Of a stretch of 64,000 bases of DNA, positions 54,714 to 64,000 are shown in pieces. A model generated the notes under the pieces. The model saw only the letters and a list, made by a program, of their open reading frames with translations. It did no database searches and was not told where the DNA came from. Within the stretch, counting starts at the first letter, position 1; each line of letters opens with the position of its first letter. The position numbers and the translations under genes are program-made. The DNA is from Pseudactinotalea suaedae (lineage in GTDB: Bacteria; Actinomycetota; Actinomycetes; Actinomycetales; Beutenbergiaceae), in the NCBI RefSeq assembly GCF_009733815.1, contig NZ_WNXY01000005.1:124001-188000 (forward strand), in the 5' to 3' direction.

Positions 54714-56180
54714 TCAGAGCACCTCGAGCGCCAGTCGCTCGAACCGGTACGGGTCGCGGCCCACCCAGCTCGTCTCGTCGTAGACCTTGGCCACCGGTGC
54801 GTCCGGCCGGTACTCCGGCCAGGGCACGACGGCGGAGCGGACGAACGCCGCGATGTCACCGCTCATCTCGCTCGCCAGGGCGAGCGGCGGGTGGTCGCCG
54901 GCGATCCGCTCGACACGGTCGCCGTCGAGCACAGCCCAGGCGAACGGCAGGTCGATGCAGTGACGCGCCGGGCCGTCAGCCGGGTGCCACCGGAAGTCCC
55001 ACACGGCCACCGGGGCACCGGCCCGCACGCGTGCCGCGGCGACCTGGAGCACACTCGTGCGGAAGACCCGGTCGGTCAGCGCCTGTCCGAGGAGCGCGGC
55101 GGCCGACTGCCCGGGGTACGCGCGCGGATAGGCGCGCGCGAGCGGCGCCGGCAGCCCGGCGGCTCCGAGCACCGGTGCCGGCGTGGTGCGCCCGAGCGCC
55201 TGCTCCAGCAGTGCGGTCGCGGGGTTGAACTCGTGGCTCGTCGCCCCGATGAGCATCGGCCGTGCGTCGGGCTCGGCGAGCGCGGCCAGCGGCTCGGGCA
55301 CGAGGTCGGTCCCGACGATCGGGCCGACCGGCGTCAGCGCTCCGCGGCGGCTCAGCGCCCGGTGCAGCTGGGTGAGGCTCGACCAGACCCCGCCGGCGTC
55401 GAGGCCGCGGTCGGCCGTGGCGAGCCGCTCCCGCGAGAGCGTGCGCCACCCGGCCAGGGTGTTCTCGATCCCCAGCTCGCGGGACAGGCGAGCGCCGAGC
55501 CGGGCGGCCTCGGCCGGTGTGATGTCGGGCAGCGGCGCGGAGTGCACCACGGCGGCGCGGAACAGCTCCCGCGCCCGGGGCGAGGACAGCAGCGACAGCA
55601 CCAGCCCGCCGCCGGCGCTCTGCCCGCCGATCGTCACCTGGGCCGGGTCGCCACCGACGCCGGCGATCTCCTCGGACACCCACCGCAGCGCAGCCAGGCA
55701 GTCCAGGACGCCACGGTTGTCCGGAGCCCCGGGGATGTGGCCGAAGCCCTCGAGCCCGAGCCGGTAGGTGATGCTGACGACCACGGCTCCGGACCGGGCG
55801 AGCTCGGCGCCGTCGAACCAGCCGCCGTTCGGGGTGCCGCTGACGTAGCCGCCGCCGTGGATCCAGACGTAGACGGGCAGCGGACCGGTGCGCTCGAGCG
55901 GCGCGGTGATGTTGAGGTTGAGGACCTCCTCGCCGGGCGTCGGGGGCTCCGGTATCGAGGAGGTGACCGACTCCGGGGGCAGCAGCGGCGTCGGACCGTA
56001 CTCGGTCGCAGCCCGGACGCCCTCCCAGCCCAGGTGCGGCTCCGGCTCCGCGAACCGCAGGTCGCCGATCGGGGCCGCCGCGTACGGGACGCCACGGAAC
56101 CGCACGAGTCCGGCCTCGGCGTCCACAGCGCCGCGCAGCACCCCCGACCGGGTGGTCAGCAGCTCGCGGTCGGTTGCCAT
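54714..56180 (-). CDS. Carboxylesterase type B
   Basis: A 488-residue carboxylesterase/p-nitrobenzyl-esterase family hydrolase. It has H-G-G-G-Y (oxyanion), the nucleophile motif G-G-Q-S-A-G-G, and N-R-G-V-L-D. No signal peptide, so cytoplasmic. It starts one base after the coaA stop on the same strand, so both are probably one transcript, although no functional link is obvious. Substrate unknown. Confidence 0.88.
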   Translation of the reverse strand: MATDRELLTTRSGVLRGAVDAEAGLVRFRGVPYAAAPIGDLRFAEPEPHLGWEGVRAATEYGPTPLLPPESVTSSIPEPPTPGEEVLNLNITAPLERTGPLPVYVWIHGGGYVSGTPNGGWFDGAELARSGAVVVSITYRLGLEGFGHIPGAPDNRGVLDCLAALRWVSEEIAGVGGDPAQVTIGGQSAGGGLVLSLLSSPRARELFRAAVVHSAPLPDITPAEAARLGARLSRELGIENTLAGWRTLSRERLATADRGLDAGGVWSSLTQLHRALSRRGALTPVGPIVGTDLVPEPLAALAEPDARPMLIGATSHEFNPATALLEQALGRTTPAPVLGAAGLPAPLARAYPRAYPGQSAAALLGQALTDRVFRTSVLQVAAARVRAGAPVAVWDFRWHPADGPARHCIDLPFAWAVLDGDRVERIAGDHPPLALASEMSGDIAAFVRSAVVPWPEYRPDAPVAKVYDETSWVGRDPYRFERLALEVL

Positions 56181-56181
56181 C

Positions 56182-57135
56182 TCAGATCCTCCGCAACCGC
56201 ACCCGACTGATCCGGTGCTCGGCGTCCTTGGTCAGCACGAGGGTGGCACGGCCGCGCGTCGGAAGCACGTTCTCGACCAGGTTGGGTTCGTTGATCGAGG
56301 ACCAGATCTCCAGCGCCCGGTCACGGGCCTGGGCGTCGGTGAGGTCGGCGTAGCGGTGGAAGTACGAGCGCGGGTCGGCGAACGCGGTCGAGCGCAGGTC
56401 CCCGAACCGCTCGACGTACCAGCGCCGGATGTCGGCGACGTCGGCGTCGATGTAGATCGAGAAGTCGAAGAAGTCGCTGACGGCGAGCGAGGCCTCACCG
56501 GCGGTGCTCACCCGCGCCGGCGCGAGCACGTTCAGACCCTCGACGATCAGCACGTCGGGGTTGCGGACCGTGACCCGCTCCTCCGGCACGATGTCGTAGG
56601 TCAGGTGGCTGTAGACCGGGGCCGACACCTCGGCGGCGCCACCCTTGACCTCCTCGAGGAACCGCAGCAGCGCGCGGCGGTCGTAGGACTCGGGGAAGCC
56701 CTTGCGCTCCATCAGCCCGCGGCGCTCCAGCTCGGCGTTCGGGTAGAGGAAGCCGTCGGTCGTGATCAGCTCCACCCGCGGGGTCTGCGGCCAGCGCCGC
56801 AGCATCTCGCGCAGCAACCGGGACGCCGTCGACTTGCCCACGGCCACCGACCCGGCGACCCCGATGACGAACGGCGTCGCGTGCGTCCACTGCCCGAGGA
56901 ACGTCGAGGTGGCGGTGCGCAGCTGCTGCGAGGCCTCGACGTAGAGCGTGAGCAACCGTGACAACGGCCGGTAGCCGGTGTCCACCTCGCGCAGGTCGAT
57001 CGGGTCACCCAGACCACGCAGGTTGTCGATGTCCGCCTGTGTCAGGGGCAGCGGTGTCGCCTCGGCGAGGCTGCTCCACTCGGTGCGGTCGAACTCGACG
57101 AACGGGGCGTCGTCGCCCGTCTCGACCTCTGTCAC
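56182..57135 (-). CDS. coaA: Pantothenate kinase, type I
   Basis: Phosphorylates pantothenate, the first and controlling step of CoA synthesis. Walker [13 protein letters not shown] is at about residues 96-107; the T-T-D-G-F-L-Y-P and R-K-G-F-P-E-S-Y-D segments are typical of the prokaryotic type I enzyme. GTG 57135 (317 residues) is used; GTG 57153 has a GGAG about nine bases upstream and would add six residues. Divergent from glmS. Confidence 0.93.
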   Translation of the reverse strand: MTEVETGDDAPFVEFDRTEWSSLAEATPLPLTQADIDNLRGLGDPIDLREVDTGYRPLSRLLTLYVEASQQLRTATSTFLGQWTHATPFVIGVAGSVAVGKSTASRLLREMLRRWPQTPRVELITTDGFLYPNAELERRGLMERKGFPESYDRRALLRFLEEVKGGAAEVSAPVYSHLTYDIVPEERVTVRNPDVLIVEGLNVLAPARVSTAGEASLAVSDFFDFSIYIDADVADIRRWYVERFGDLRSTAFADPRSYFHRYADLTDAQARDRALEIWSSINEPNLVENVLPTRGRATLVLTKDAEHRISRVRLRRI

Positions 57136-57232
57136 GGGGACACACTCTGTCACTGAACCGTGCTCCGACGCACATCGGGACCCTGCGCTGCGATGCGAGG
57201 AAGGGGAGGGCGCCGCGGTTACCCTTGCCATC

Positions 57233-59092
57233 ATGTGCGGCATCGTGGGATACGTCGGCCCTGCCACGCCCAGCGGGCGTCCTGAGGAGGTCGTCCTCGA
57301 AGGTTTGCGACGGCTGGAGTACCGGGGGTACGACTCGGCGGGGGTCGCCATCGCCACCCCGGAAGGGCTGGCGAGCGCCAAGAAGGCGGGCAAGCTGACC
57401 AACCTGCTCGAGGAGCTCGACGCGCGTCGCATCCCCGAGGGCACCTCCGCCATCGGGCACACCCGGTGGGCCACGCACGGCGGCCCGACCGACGCCAACG
57501 CGCACCCGCACCTGGCCGGCGGCGGCAAGCTGGCGCTGATCCACAACGGCATCATCGAGAACTTCCACCAGCTCAAGCGGGAGCTGATCGAGCAGGGCGT
57601 GGTCTTCCTCTCGGAGACCGACACCGAGGTCGTCGCCCACCTGCTGGCTGCCGCGCACGCCGAGACCGGCGACATCACCGCTGCGATGCGCGCGACCGTC
57701 GCCCGCCTCGAGGGGGCGTTCACGCTGCTGGCGGTGCACGCCGACCAGCCCGGCACCGTGGTGGGCGCGCGCCGCAACAGCCCGCTCGTGATCGGGCTCG
57801 GCGACGGCGAGAACTTCCTCGGCTCCGACGTCTCGGCCTTCATCGCCTACACCCGTGAGGCGATGGAGATGGGCCAGGACCAGGTCGTCACCATCACGGC
57901 GGACAAGGTCGAGGTCACCGACGCCGAGGGCAACCCGGCGCAGGCCAAGACCTTCACCGTCGACTGGGACGCGAGCGCCGCCGTCAAGGGTGGCTTCTCC
58001 TCCTTCATGGAGAAGGAGATCCACGACCAGCCGCAGGCGGTCGCCGACACCCTGCTGGGCCGCGCTGCCGAGGACGGCCGGCTCGTGCTCGACGAGATGC
58101 GGATCTCGGAGTCGGTGCTGCGCAGCGTCGACAAGATCGTCGTGATCGCGTGCGGCACCGCCGCCTACGCGGGGCACGTGGCCAAGTACGCGATCGAGCA
58201 CTGGTGCCGGATCCCCACCGAGGTGGAGCTCGCGCACGAGTTCCGCTACCGCGACCCGGTCGTCAACGAGCGCACGCTCGTGGTCGCGATCAGCCAGTCC
58301 GGCGAGACCATGGACACGATCATGGCGGTCCGGCACGCCCGCGAGCAGGGTGCGAAGGTGCTGGCGATCGTCAACACCCACGGGTCCACGATCCCGCGCG
58401 AGTCCGACGCCGTGCTGTACACGCACGCCGGGCCGGAGGTGGCGGTCGCGTCGACCAAGGCGTTCCTCGCGCAGATCACCGCGTGCTACCTGCTCGGGCT
58501 CTACCTCGCCCAGCTGCGTGGCAACAAGTTCCCCGACGAGATCGCCGAGGACCTCGCCCAGCTGCGCGCCATGCCCGAGAAGGTGCAGCGGATGGTCGAC
58601 GCCGCCGAGCAGGTCCGCGAGGTGGCGCGGGAGATGAAGGACGTGCCCACGGTCCTGTTCCTGGGCCGGCACGTCGGGTTCCCGGTCGCGCTCGAGGGCG
58701 CGCTGAAGCTCAAGGAGCTCGCGTACATCCACGCCGAGGGCTTCGCGGCCGGCGAGCTCAAGCACGGACCGATCGCCCTGGTCGAGGAGGGGCAGCCGGT
58801 CTTCGTGATCGTGCCCTCGCCGCGTGGCCGCGACCAGCTGCACGGCAAGGTGATCTCGAACATCCAGGAGATCCGGGCGCGCGGTGCGCGCACCCTCGTG
58901 ATCGCCGAGGACGGCGACGACGGCGTCGAGCCGTTCGCCGACTACGTGTTCCGGGTCCCGCAGACCCCGACGCTGCTCGCTCCGCTCGTCACCGTGGTGC
59001 CGCTGCAGATCTTCGCGGCCGAGCTCGCCAGCGCCAAGGGGCTCGACGTCGACCAGCCGCGCAACCTGGCCAAGTCCGTCACGGTGGAGTGA
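57233..59092 (+). CDS. glmS: Glutamine-fructose-6-phosphate aminotransferase (isomerising)
   Basis: Makes glucosamine-6-phosphate from fructose-6-phosphate and glutamine. The start M-C-G-I-V-G-Y exposes the catalytic cysteine. The N-terminal glutaminase has T-R-W-A-T-H-G and H-N-G-I-I-E-N. Two SIS isomerase domains follow (from about 290 and 460), with I-A-C-G-T-A-A-Y and S-Q-S-G-E-T-M-D-T. It ends [11 protein letters not shown] as usual. 619 residues. No glmS ribozyme is visible upstream; the 97-base divergent gap is too short and lacks its features. Confidence 0.97.
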   Translation: MCGIVGYVGPATPSGRPEEVVLEGLRRLEYRGYDSAGVAIATPEGLASAKKAGKLTNLLEELDARRIPEGTSAIGHTRWATHGGPTDANAHPHLAGGGKLALIHNGIIENFHQLKRELIEQGVVFLSETDTEVVAHLLAAAHAETGDITAAMRATVARLEGAFTLLAVHADQPGTVVGARRNSPLVIGLGDGENFLGSDVSAFIAYTREAMEMGQDQVVTITADKVEVTDAEGNPAQAKTFTVDWDASAAVKGGFSSFMEKEIHDQPQAVADTLLGRAAEDGRLVLDEMRISESVLRSVDKIVVIACGTAAYAGHVAKYAIEHWCRIPTEVELAHEFRYRDPVVNERTLVVAISQSGETMDTIMAVRHAREQGAKVLAIVNTHGSTIPRESDAVLYTHAGPEVAVASTKAFLAQITACYLLGLYLAQLRGNKFPDEIAEDLAQLRAMPEKVQRMVDAAEQVREVAREMKDVPTVLFLGRHVGFPVALEGALKLKELAYIHAEGFAAGELKHGPIALVEEGQPVFVIVPSPRGRDQLHGKVISNIQEIRARGARTLVIAEDGDDGVEPFADYVFRVPQTPTLLAPLVTVVPLQIFAAELASAKGLDVDQPRNLAKSVTVE

Positions 59093-59105
59093 GGCGGTCC
59101 CGGCG

Positions 59106-59516
59106 ATGACCTCCGACGGCGGTGCGCCCCCAGCCGGGTTCCGGCCGGGTGCGTACGTGGTCGGGGTGGGCATCGACGTCGTGGACGTCACCCGCTTCAT
59201 GCTCGCGCTCGATCGGGCACCGCGGTTGCGCGAGCGGCTGTTCACCCCGCCCGAGCGGGACCTGCCCCCCAACTCGCTGGCCGCGCGGTTCGCGGCCAAG
59301 GAGGCCATCGCCAAGGCGCTGGGGTCGCCCGGCGGGATGCGGTGGCACGACTGCACCGTGCACCGCGTGCCCGGTGGCGCGCCGCGCGTGGAGATCGAGG
59401 GCACGGTGGCCGAGGTCGCCGAGCGGCTCGGCGTGACGCACTGGCACCTGTCGATCTCGCACGACGGCGGCATCGCCTCCGCGATCGCGGTCGCCAGCGG
59501 GGGTGGTGCCGCATGA
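59106..59516 (+). CDS. acpS: Holo-acyl-carrier-protein synthase
   Basis: Transfers the 4'-phosphopantetheine arm from CoA to ACP. The two metal-binding motifs are clear: G-I-D-V-V-D-V and F-A-A-K-E-A. 136 residues including a 17-residue non-conserved N-terminus. The stop overlaps nnr (ATGA). The placement near coaA links CoA and ACP supply. Confidence 0.93.
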   Translation: MTSDGGAPPAGFRPGAYVVGVGIDVVDVTRFMLALDRAPRLRERLFTPPERDLPPNSLAARFAAKEAIAKALGSPGGMRWHDCTVHRVPGGAPRVEIEGTVAEVAERLGVTHWHLSISHDGGIASAIAVASGGGAA

Positions 59517-61021
59517 TCCGCGGCTACCCCGCCGAGGCGATCCGGGCCGCCGAGGCACCGGCGCTCACAGCCGGTGAGCCGCTGATGCTGCGGGCCGCGG
59601 CGGCCGTGGCGCAGACCGTGCGGTCGCTGCTGCCGGACCCGAGCGCAGACACCGCGACGGACCCGGTGGTGCTGGTGCTGGTCGGCGGTGGCAACAACGG
59701 CGGTGACGGGCTGTTCGCGGCCGCGGACCTCGCGACGACGACCGAGGTGGTGGTCGCGCTCGTCAAGCCCGACGCGCACGACGCCGGCCTCGAGGCCGCC
59801 CGCGCGGCGGGGGTCGACATCCTCGACGTGAGCCGACCGGGAGCCGAGGGCTGGGAGGCACTGCTGGACGTCGCCGACCGTGCCGACGTCTGGGTCGATG
59901 CCCTGGCCGGCATCGGTGCGAGCGGTGCGCTGCGTGGGGCGGCGAGGGACGTCGTCGAGCGGCTGCGGCCGCTGGCCGACGCGGCACCGGTGCCGCCGAG
60001 AGTGGTCGCGGTCGACATCCCCAGCGGCGTCGACGCCGACACCGGCGCCGTGGCCGGCCCGGTGCTCGCCGCCGATCTCACGGTGACCTTCGGAGCCGCG
60101 AAGGCGGGGCTGCTGCTGCCACCGGGGGAGCGGCTCGCCGGTGAGGTGCAGGTGGTGACGCTGGGGCTGGAGGAGGCGATCGCCGCGCAGACGCCCGCGG
60201 TGGCCCGGTTGCTCGATGCCGATGTCACCGACCTCTGGCCGGTGCCCGGGGTCGCGGACCACAAGTACACGCGCGGCGTCGTCGGGGTGCTCGCGGGCTC
60301 GGAGGCCTACCCGGGCGCGGCGGTGCTGTGCGTCGGGGGTGCGCTGCGGACCGGCTGCGGCATGGTGCGTTACCTCGGACCGGCGCGAGCCGAGCAGCTG
60401 GTGCTGTCGCGGTGGCCGGAGGTCGTCACCGCGCCTGGCCGGGTGCAGGCATGGGTGGTCGGACCAGGCGTCGGGCCCGACGACGACCCCCGACGAGAGG
60501 AGATCACGGCGACGATCCAGGTGGCCGTGCGTGACGCCGTCGGGCTGGTCGTCGACGCCGGGGCGCTCGACCTGCTCCCCGCCGCCGAGGAGCTGAGCGA
60601 CGCGCGGGCGGTGCTGACGCCGCACGCCGGTGAGCTGGCGGCGTTGCTGGCCGGGCACGGCGAGGACGTCGAACGAGCCGACATCGAGACCGACCCGGGG
60701 CGCTGGGCCGCTCGGGCGGCCGAGCTGACCGGCGCGTGCGTGCTGCTCAAGGGTGCGACGACGGTCGTGGTCGCGCCCGACGGCGAGACCTACAGCCAGG
60801 CCGACGGAACCGGATGGATGGCCACCGCCGGGGCCGGCGACGTCCTCGCGGGCATCCTCGGCGCCCTGCTGGCCGGCCTCCCGGAGGTGCCGGTCGCGAA
60901 GGTGGCGGCACTGGCCGCCCTGGTCCACGGACGCGCGGGCCGCACCGCCAGCAACGGCGCCCCGATCACCGCCGGCGACATCGTCACCGCCCTCCCGGCC
61001 GCCCTCCGCCCCCTTCTCTGA
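59513..61021 (+). CDS. nnr: Bifunctional NAD(P)H-hydrate epimerase/dehydratase
   Basis: Repairs damaged NAD(P)H hydrates. The N-terminal epimerase domain (YjeF-N, residues 1-220) has [11 protein letters not shown]. The C-terminal ADP/ATP-dependent dehydratase (220-502) has [10 protein letters not shown] and the catalytic-site [14 protein letters not shown] 59513 overlaps the acpS stop. Its own stop abuts the repeat region. Confidence 0.94.
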   Translation: MIRGYPAEAIRAAEAPALTAGEPLMLRAAAAVAQTVRSLLPDPSADTATDPVVLVLVGGGNNGGDGLFAAADLATTTEVVVALVKPDAHDAGLEAARAAGVDILDVSRPGAEGWEALLDVADRADVWVDALAGIGASGALRGAARDVVERLRPLADAAPVPPRVVAVDIPSGVDADTGAVAGPVLAADLTVTFGAAKAGLLLPPGERLAGEVQVVTLGLEEAIAAQTPAVARLLDADVTDLWPVPGVADHKYTRGVVGVLAGSEAYPGAAVLCVGGALRTGCGMVRYLGPARAEQLVLSRWPEVVTAPGRVQAWVVGPGVGPDDDPRREEITATIQVAVRDAVGLVVDAGALDLLPAAEELSDARAVLTPHAGELAALLAGHGEDVERADIETDPGRWAARAAELTGACVLLKGATTVVVAPDGETYSQADGTGWMATAGAGDVLAGILGALLAGLPEVPVAKVAALAALVHGRAGRTASNGAPITAGDIVTALPAALRPLL

Positions 61022-61270
61022 TTTCAACGCACTTTCGACCAACACGGTTTCACCGCACTTTGTCGGGCTGACGTCTCGCCGTGCTTCGCGGGTGAGCGTC
61101 GTCGACGCGGGGTTCCGGTCGGCACAAGCACATCGGAGCAGCGGCGAACCGGCTCGGCCCAGAAGTGCGGTGAAACCGTGGATCGGTCGAAAGTGCGGTG
61201 AAAGCGAGGATCGGTCGAAAGTGCGGTGAAAGCGGGGGTAGGTCGAAAGTGCGGTGAAAGCGGGGGTGGG
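61022..61270. repeat. Intergenic 28-bp-periodic repeat with inverted copies
   Basis: Core AAGTGCGGTGAAA occurs at 61163, 61191, 61219 and 61247, exactly 28 bases apart, with GGTCG linkers. Inverted copies (TTTCACCGCACTT) lie at 61048-61060 and, with one change, at 61022-61034 directly after the nnr stop. About 100 bases without the motif separate the arms. The whole could fold into a large hairpin or bind a protein repeatedly. It is the only repeat of this kind noticed in the window. Confidence 0.9.
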
Positions 61271-61291
61271 GTGGGCTGGCAGGATGGGGCG

Positions 61292-62416
61292 GTGAGGTCT
61301 TTCCCGGCGCGGGCCACCGTCGACCTGGCGGCGATCCGCGCCAATGTCCAGCGGCTGCGTGAGTACGCCGGGGCCGCGGAGGTGATGTCGGTCGTCAAGG
61401 CCGACGCCTACGGGCACGGGCTGGTCCCGGTCGCCCGGGCGGCCCGGGAGGCCGGCGCGAGCTGGCTCGGCGTGGCCCAGCTCAGCGAGGCGCTCGCGCT
61501 GCGCGGCGCCGGGGACACCGGTCGGTTGCTCGCGTGGCTGTACGCGCCCGGCGCCGGGCTGGCCGACGTCGTCCGCGCCGACGTCGACCTCTCGGTCCCG
61601 GCGTCGTGGGCGCTCGCCGAGGTGCGCGCCGCCGCCGCCGAGGTGGGCAGGCCGGCGCGGGTCCACCTCAAGGTCGACACGGGCATGGGGCGGGGCGGGC
61701 AGTTCCTGCCCGAGTGGTCCGCGCTGCTGCACGAGGCCGTCGTGGCGCAGCAGGAGGGTCTGGTCGAGGTGGTCGGCGTCTGGTCGCACCTCGCCCGCGC
61801 CGACGAGGTCGACCACCCGAGCGTGCGCGCGCAGCGCGACGTCTTCGACGAGGCCGTCCGCCTCGCCGAGGCCGCCGGAGCCCACCTCGAGGTGCGCCAC
61901 CTCGCCAACTCCGCCGCCACCCTGACCGAGCCGGCGGTGCACTACGACCTGGTCCGTCCCGGACTCGCCACCTACGGGCTCTCCCCGCTGCCGGGCACCG
62001 AGCCCAGCCGCCTCGGCCTGCGCCCGGCGATGCGCCTGGAGGCCCGGCTCGCGCTCGTCAAGCGCGCGCCGGCAGGCCAGGGCGTCTCCTACGGGCACAC
62101 CTACACGACCCGCACCGACACCCAGCTCGCCGTCGTCCCGCTCGGCTACGGCGACGGCGTGCCACGCCACGCCAGCAACGCGGCCGAGGTCCAGGTCGGT
62201 GGCCACCGCTACCGCATCGCCGGCCGGGTCTGCATGGACCAGCTCGTCCTCGACATCGGCGAGGCGAGCGCGGTCGCCGGTGACCGCGTGGTCCTGTTCG
62301 GCCCCGGCGACGACGGCGAGCCCACCGCAGCCGAGTGGGCCGAAGCCGTCGGCACCATCAACTACGAGATCGTCACCCGGGTGGGCGCCCGGGTGCCGCG
62401 GGAGTACCTCGGATGA
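61292..62416 (+). CDS. alr: Alanine racemase
   Basis: PLP-dependent enzyme making D-alanine for peptidoglycan. The PLP lysine is in V-V-K-A-D-A-Y-G-H-G, and the catalytic tyrosine in G-V-S-Y-G-H-T-Y. GTG 61292 gives 374 residues starting M-R-S-F-P-A-R-A-T-V-D-L. An in-frame GTG at 61226 lies within the repeat array and would add 22 odd residues. tsaE overlaps its stop. Confidence 0.96.
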   Translation: MRSFPARATVDLAAIRANVQRLREYAGAAEVMSVVKADAYGHGLVPVARAAREAGASWLGVAQLSEALALRGAGDTGRLLAWLYAPGAGLADVVRADVDLSVPASWALAEVRAAAAEVGRPARVHLKVDTGMGRGGQFLPEWSALLHEAVVAQQEGLVEVVGVWSHLARADEVDHPSVRAQRDVFDEAVRLAEAAGAHLEVRHLANSAATLTEPAVHYDLVRPGLATYGLSPLPGTEPSRLGLRPAMRLEARLALVKRAPAGQGVSYGHTYTTRTDTQLAVVPLGYGDGVPRHASNAAEVQVGGHRYRIAGRVCMDQLVLDIGEASAVAGDRVVLFGPGDDGEPTAAEWAEAVGTINYEIVTRVGARVPREYLG

Positions 62417-62907
62417 GCATGGACGATCACAGTGCCCCGAACGTCGTGGACCTGCCGGACGCCGAGGCCACCCGGGCGCTGGGGGAGCGGCTCGCGGTCC
62501 TGCTGCAGCCCGGGGACCTCGTGGTGCTCGTGGGCGACCTCGGGGCGGGCAAGACGACGCTGACCCAGGGCATCGGCGCCGGCCTCGGCGTCCGCGGCCA
62601 GGTCGCCTCGCCCACCTTCATCATCGCGCGCGCCCACCCCTCGCTCGGCGAAGGCCCCGACCTGGTGCACGTCGACGCCTACCGCCTCGGATCCCTCGAG
62701 GAGGTGGACGCGCTCGACCTCGACTCCTCCCTCGAGGACTCGGTCACGGTCGTCGAGTGGGGCGAGGGCCTGGTCGAGCATCTCAGCGAGGACTGGCTGG
62801 AGGTCCGTCTCGAGCGGCCCCGCGGCGGGGAGGGCGCCGCCGACACCCGCACCGCGGCACTGCTCGGGCACGGGCCGCGGTGGGCCGGGATCGCGCTGCC
62901 CTCCTAG
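62413..62907 (+). CDS. tsaE: tRNA t6A-synthesis ATPase TsaE
   Basis: ATPase of the TsaBDE complex that makes N6-threonylcarbamoyladenosine in tRNA. Walker A G-D-L-G-A-G-K-T-T, then S-P-T-F-I-I and H-V-D-A-Y-R-L. 164 residues. ATG 62413 overlaps the alr stop (ATGA). tsaB follows after 9 bases. Confidence 0.95.
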   Translation: MSMDDHSAPNVVDLPDAEATRALGERLAVLLQPGDLVVLVGDLGAGKTTLTQGIGAGLGVRGQVASPTFIIARAHPSLGEGPDLVHVDAYRLGSLEEVDALDLDSSLEDSVTVVEWGEGLVEHLSEDWLEVRLERPRGGEGAADTRTAALLGHGPRWAGIALPS

Positions 62908-62916
62908 AGTGACCCC

Positions 62917-63591
62917 ATGCGTTGGTTGGCGATCGATACCTCGGGCGGCACCACCGTGGGCGTCGTCGAGGCGCCCGACGGCGGAGCCCTCGTCGAGCTG
63001 GCCTCCCACGTCAACCCCGACCCTCGTGGGCACGTCGAGGCGCTGACCCCGATGATCGGGCGCGCACTGGCGGACGCGGAGCTGACCCCCGGCGAGGTGG
63101 ACGCGGTCGTCGTCGGCACCGGGCCGGCCCCCTTCACGGGGCTGCGGGTCGGGATCGCGAGCGCCAGCGCGTTCGCCCGGGGGGTTGGCTGCGTGGTGCG
63201 CGGTGTGTCCTCGCTCGACGCCATCGCCTGGTCCACCCACGGGTCGGTCGTGGTCGCCACCGACGCCCGGCGGCGTGAGGTGTACTGGGCGGCCTACGCG
63301 GGCGGGCTCGGGCCGGCCGACCATGCCTGGCGGGTTCAGGAACCTGCTGTCGGACCGCCGTCGGACGTCCTCGACTGGGTGACCGCGAACCGCGGCCAGG
63401 TCATCGGACCTGCGACGGCGATCTACCCCGAGCTCGCGAGCGAGGGCAGCGCGGAGGCCACCGTGACCCCGATGGGGCTGGTCGGGGTGGCGTGCGCCAG
63501 CATGCGGGTCGGCACGCCCACGCCGCTGACGCCGTTGTACCTGCGCCGCCCGGACGTGCACGTCGGGGCCGGGCGCAAGCGCGCGACGTGA
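62917..63591 (+). CDS. tsaB: tRNA t6A-synthesis protein TsaB
   Basis: Non-catalytic partner and dimer platform of TsaD in t6A synthesis. It has an ASKHA-fold N-terminus (L-A-I-D-T-S-G-G-T-T) and the characteristic G-T-G-P-A-P-F-T-G-L-R-V-G-I segment. 224 residues. The stop overlaps the rimI start (GTGA). tsaD is probably just beyond the window. Confidence 0.95.
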   Translation: MRWLAIDTSGGTTVGVVEAPDGGALVELASHVNPDPRGHVEALTPMIGRALADAELTPGEVDAVVVGTGPAPFTGLRVGIASASAFARGVGCVVRGVSSLDAIAWSTHGSVVVATDARRREVYWAAYAGGLGPADHAWRVQEPAVGPPSDVLDWVTANRGQVIGPATAIYPELASEGSAEATVTPMGLVGVACASMRVGTPTPLTPLYLRRPDVHVGAGRKRAT

Positions 63592-64000
63592 GCGAGGCGG
63601 TGCTCCGGCCGTTGCGGCTCGAGGACGTGGACCGGGTCCTCGAGCTCGAGGTGACGCTGTTCGGGCTGGGTGCCTGGACCCGGGGCATGTACGAGAACGA
63701 GCTGAGCACGCCGGGCCGGACCTACGTCGCGGTCGAGGAGGACGGTGTGCTGGTGGGGTACGCCGGTGCGAACCTGGGGGAGGAGAGCCACGTCATGACG
63801 ATCGGCGTCGCTCCGCAGGCTCGCCGGCGCGGCTACGCCTCGAGGATGCTGTCCGAGCTCATGGCGACGGCCCGCCGCCACGGCGCGACCTCGATGCTTC
63901 TCGAGGTGCGCGCCGATGACGACGGGCCGCAGGGCCTGTACCGGAGGTTCGGCTTCGAGCAGATCGGTGTCCGACCGGGCTACTACCAGCTAGAGGGCGC
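63588..64000 (+). CDS. rimI: Ribosomal-protein-alanine N-acetyltransferase, partial
   Basis: A GNAT-family acetyltransferase cut by the window end; 137 residues are visible with no stop. The acetyl-CoA loop reads R-R-R-G-Y-A-S, preceded by M-T-I-G-V, and the C-terminal part has G-L-Y-R-R-F-G-F. RimI acetylates the N-terminus of S18. GTG 63588 overlaps tsaB. The tsaE-tsaB-rimI(-tsaD) order supports the name. Confidence 0.9.
   Translation, partial: MSEAVLRPLRLEDVDRVLELEVTLFGLGAWTRGMYENELSTPGRTYVAVEEDGVLVGYAGANLGEESHVMTIGVAPQARRRGYASRMLSELMATARRHGATSMLLEVRADDDGPQGLYRRFGFEQIGVRPGYYQLEG

Noticed and set aside
57136-57232. glmS ribozyme
   Set aside because: The gap is 97 bases and shows none of the conserved ribozyme core; the class is mainly from Firmicutes.
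61163-61259. CRISPR array from the 28-bp period
   Set aside because: The repeats are contiguous with no variable spacers, include inverted copies, and no cas genes are nearby.
57005-62206. 1733-residue minus-strand open frame opposite glmS-acpS-nnr-alr
   Set aside because: It crosses four established genes in antisense, with no domains; lack of stops follows from high GC.

Overview
The window is high-GC actinobacterial DNA (Actinomycetia; a Micrococcales- or Propionibacteriales-like genome is my guess, not proven). The evidence is the gene order of the ribosomal-protein supercluster, frequent GTG and TTG starts, many ATGA/GTGA stop-start overlaps, a zinc-type S14, and an L17 with a long acidic tail. 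No tRNA, rRNA, CRISPR array or insertion sequence was seen.

Layout. (1) Positions 1-11685 hold the S10 and spc operons from the end of rpsJ to secY-adk, all on +. (2) Positions 12008-44685 hold a roughly 33-kb exopolysaccharide locus sitting exactly between adk and infA. map, which often lies at this point, is absent. (3) Positions 44915-48064 resume the supercluster with infA-rpmJ-rpsM-rpsK-rpoA-rplQ. rpsD is not between rpsK and rpoA. A strong hairpin terminator follows. (4) Positions 48187-51042 carry a small hydrolase, a ROK-family kinase, truA and a DUF5709-like protein. (5) Positions 51367-64000 carry rplM-rpsI, glmM, a DedA protein, an esterase and coaA on -, then glmS, acpS, nnr, alr, tsaE, tsaB and the start of rimI. 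This last block feeds cell-wall precursors, CoA/ACP and tRNA t6A modification.

The polysaccharide locus reads as a Wzx/Wzy-type system with colanic-acid-like parts. A polyprenyl-phosphate sugar-1-phosphate transferase starts the repeat unit. Gmd and Fcl make GDP-L-fucose, and two GT4 glycosyltransferases (one WcaI-like) and a WcaF-like acetyltransferase build or decorate the unit. A flippase exports it and a multi-spanning membrane protein is the likely polymerase. A Wzz/BY-kinase fusion and a low-molecular-weight tyrosine phosphatase control chain length. A TagD-like cytidylyltransferase, a CDP-alcohol phosphotransferase and a GDPD lipoprotein suggest that an alcohol-phosphate substituent is made and removed. 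Two tandem MalT/LuxR-type ATPase regulators close the locus.

The most unusual content is three secreted modular proteins inside the locus. Two are giant paralogues (1523 and about 1901 residues) with an N-terminal propeller-like region carrying a conserved H-H-x-H-D-C motif, followed by LamG, fibronectin III and DNRLRE-type modules. The third is a GH71-like alpha-1,3-glucanase with a DNRLRE-like N-terminus. Other non-coding highlights are a 28-bp-periodic repeat with inverted copies before alr, a hairpin with an identical 9-mer in the infA and rplM leaders, a structured rpsM leader, and a G-rich/hairpin element after adk.
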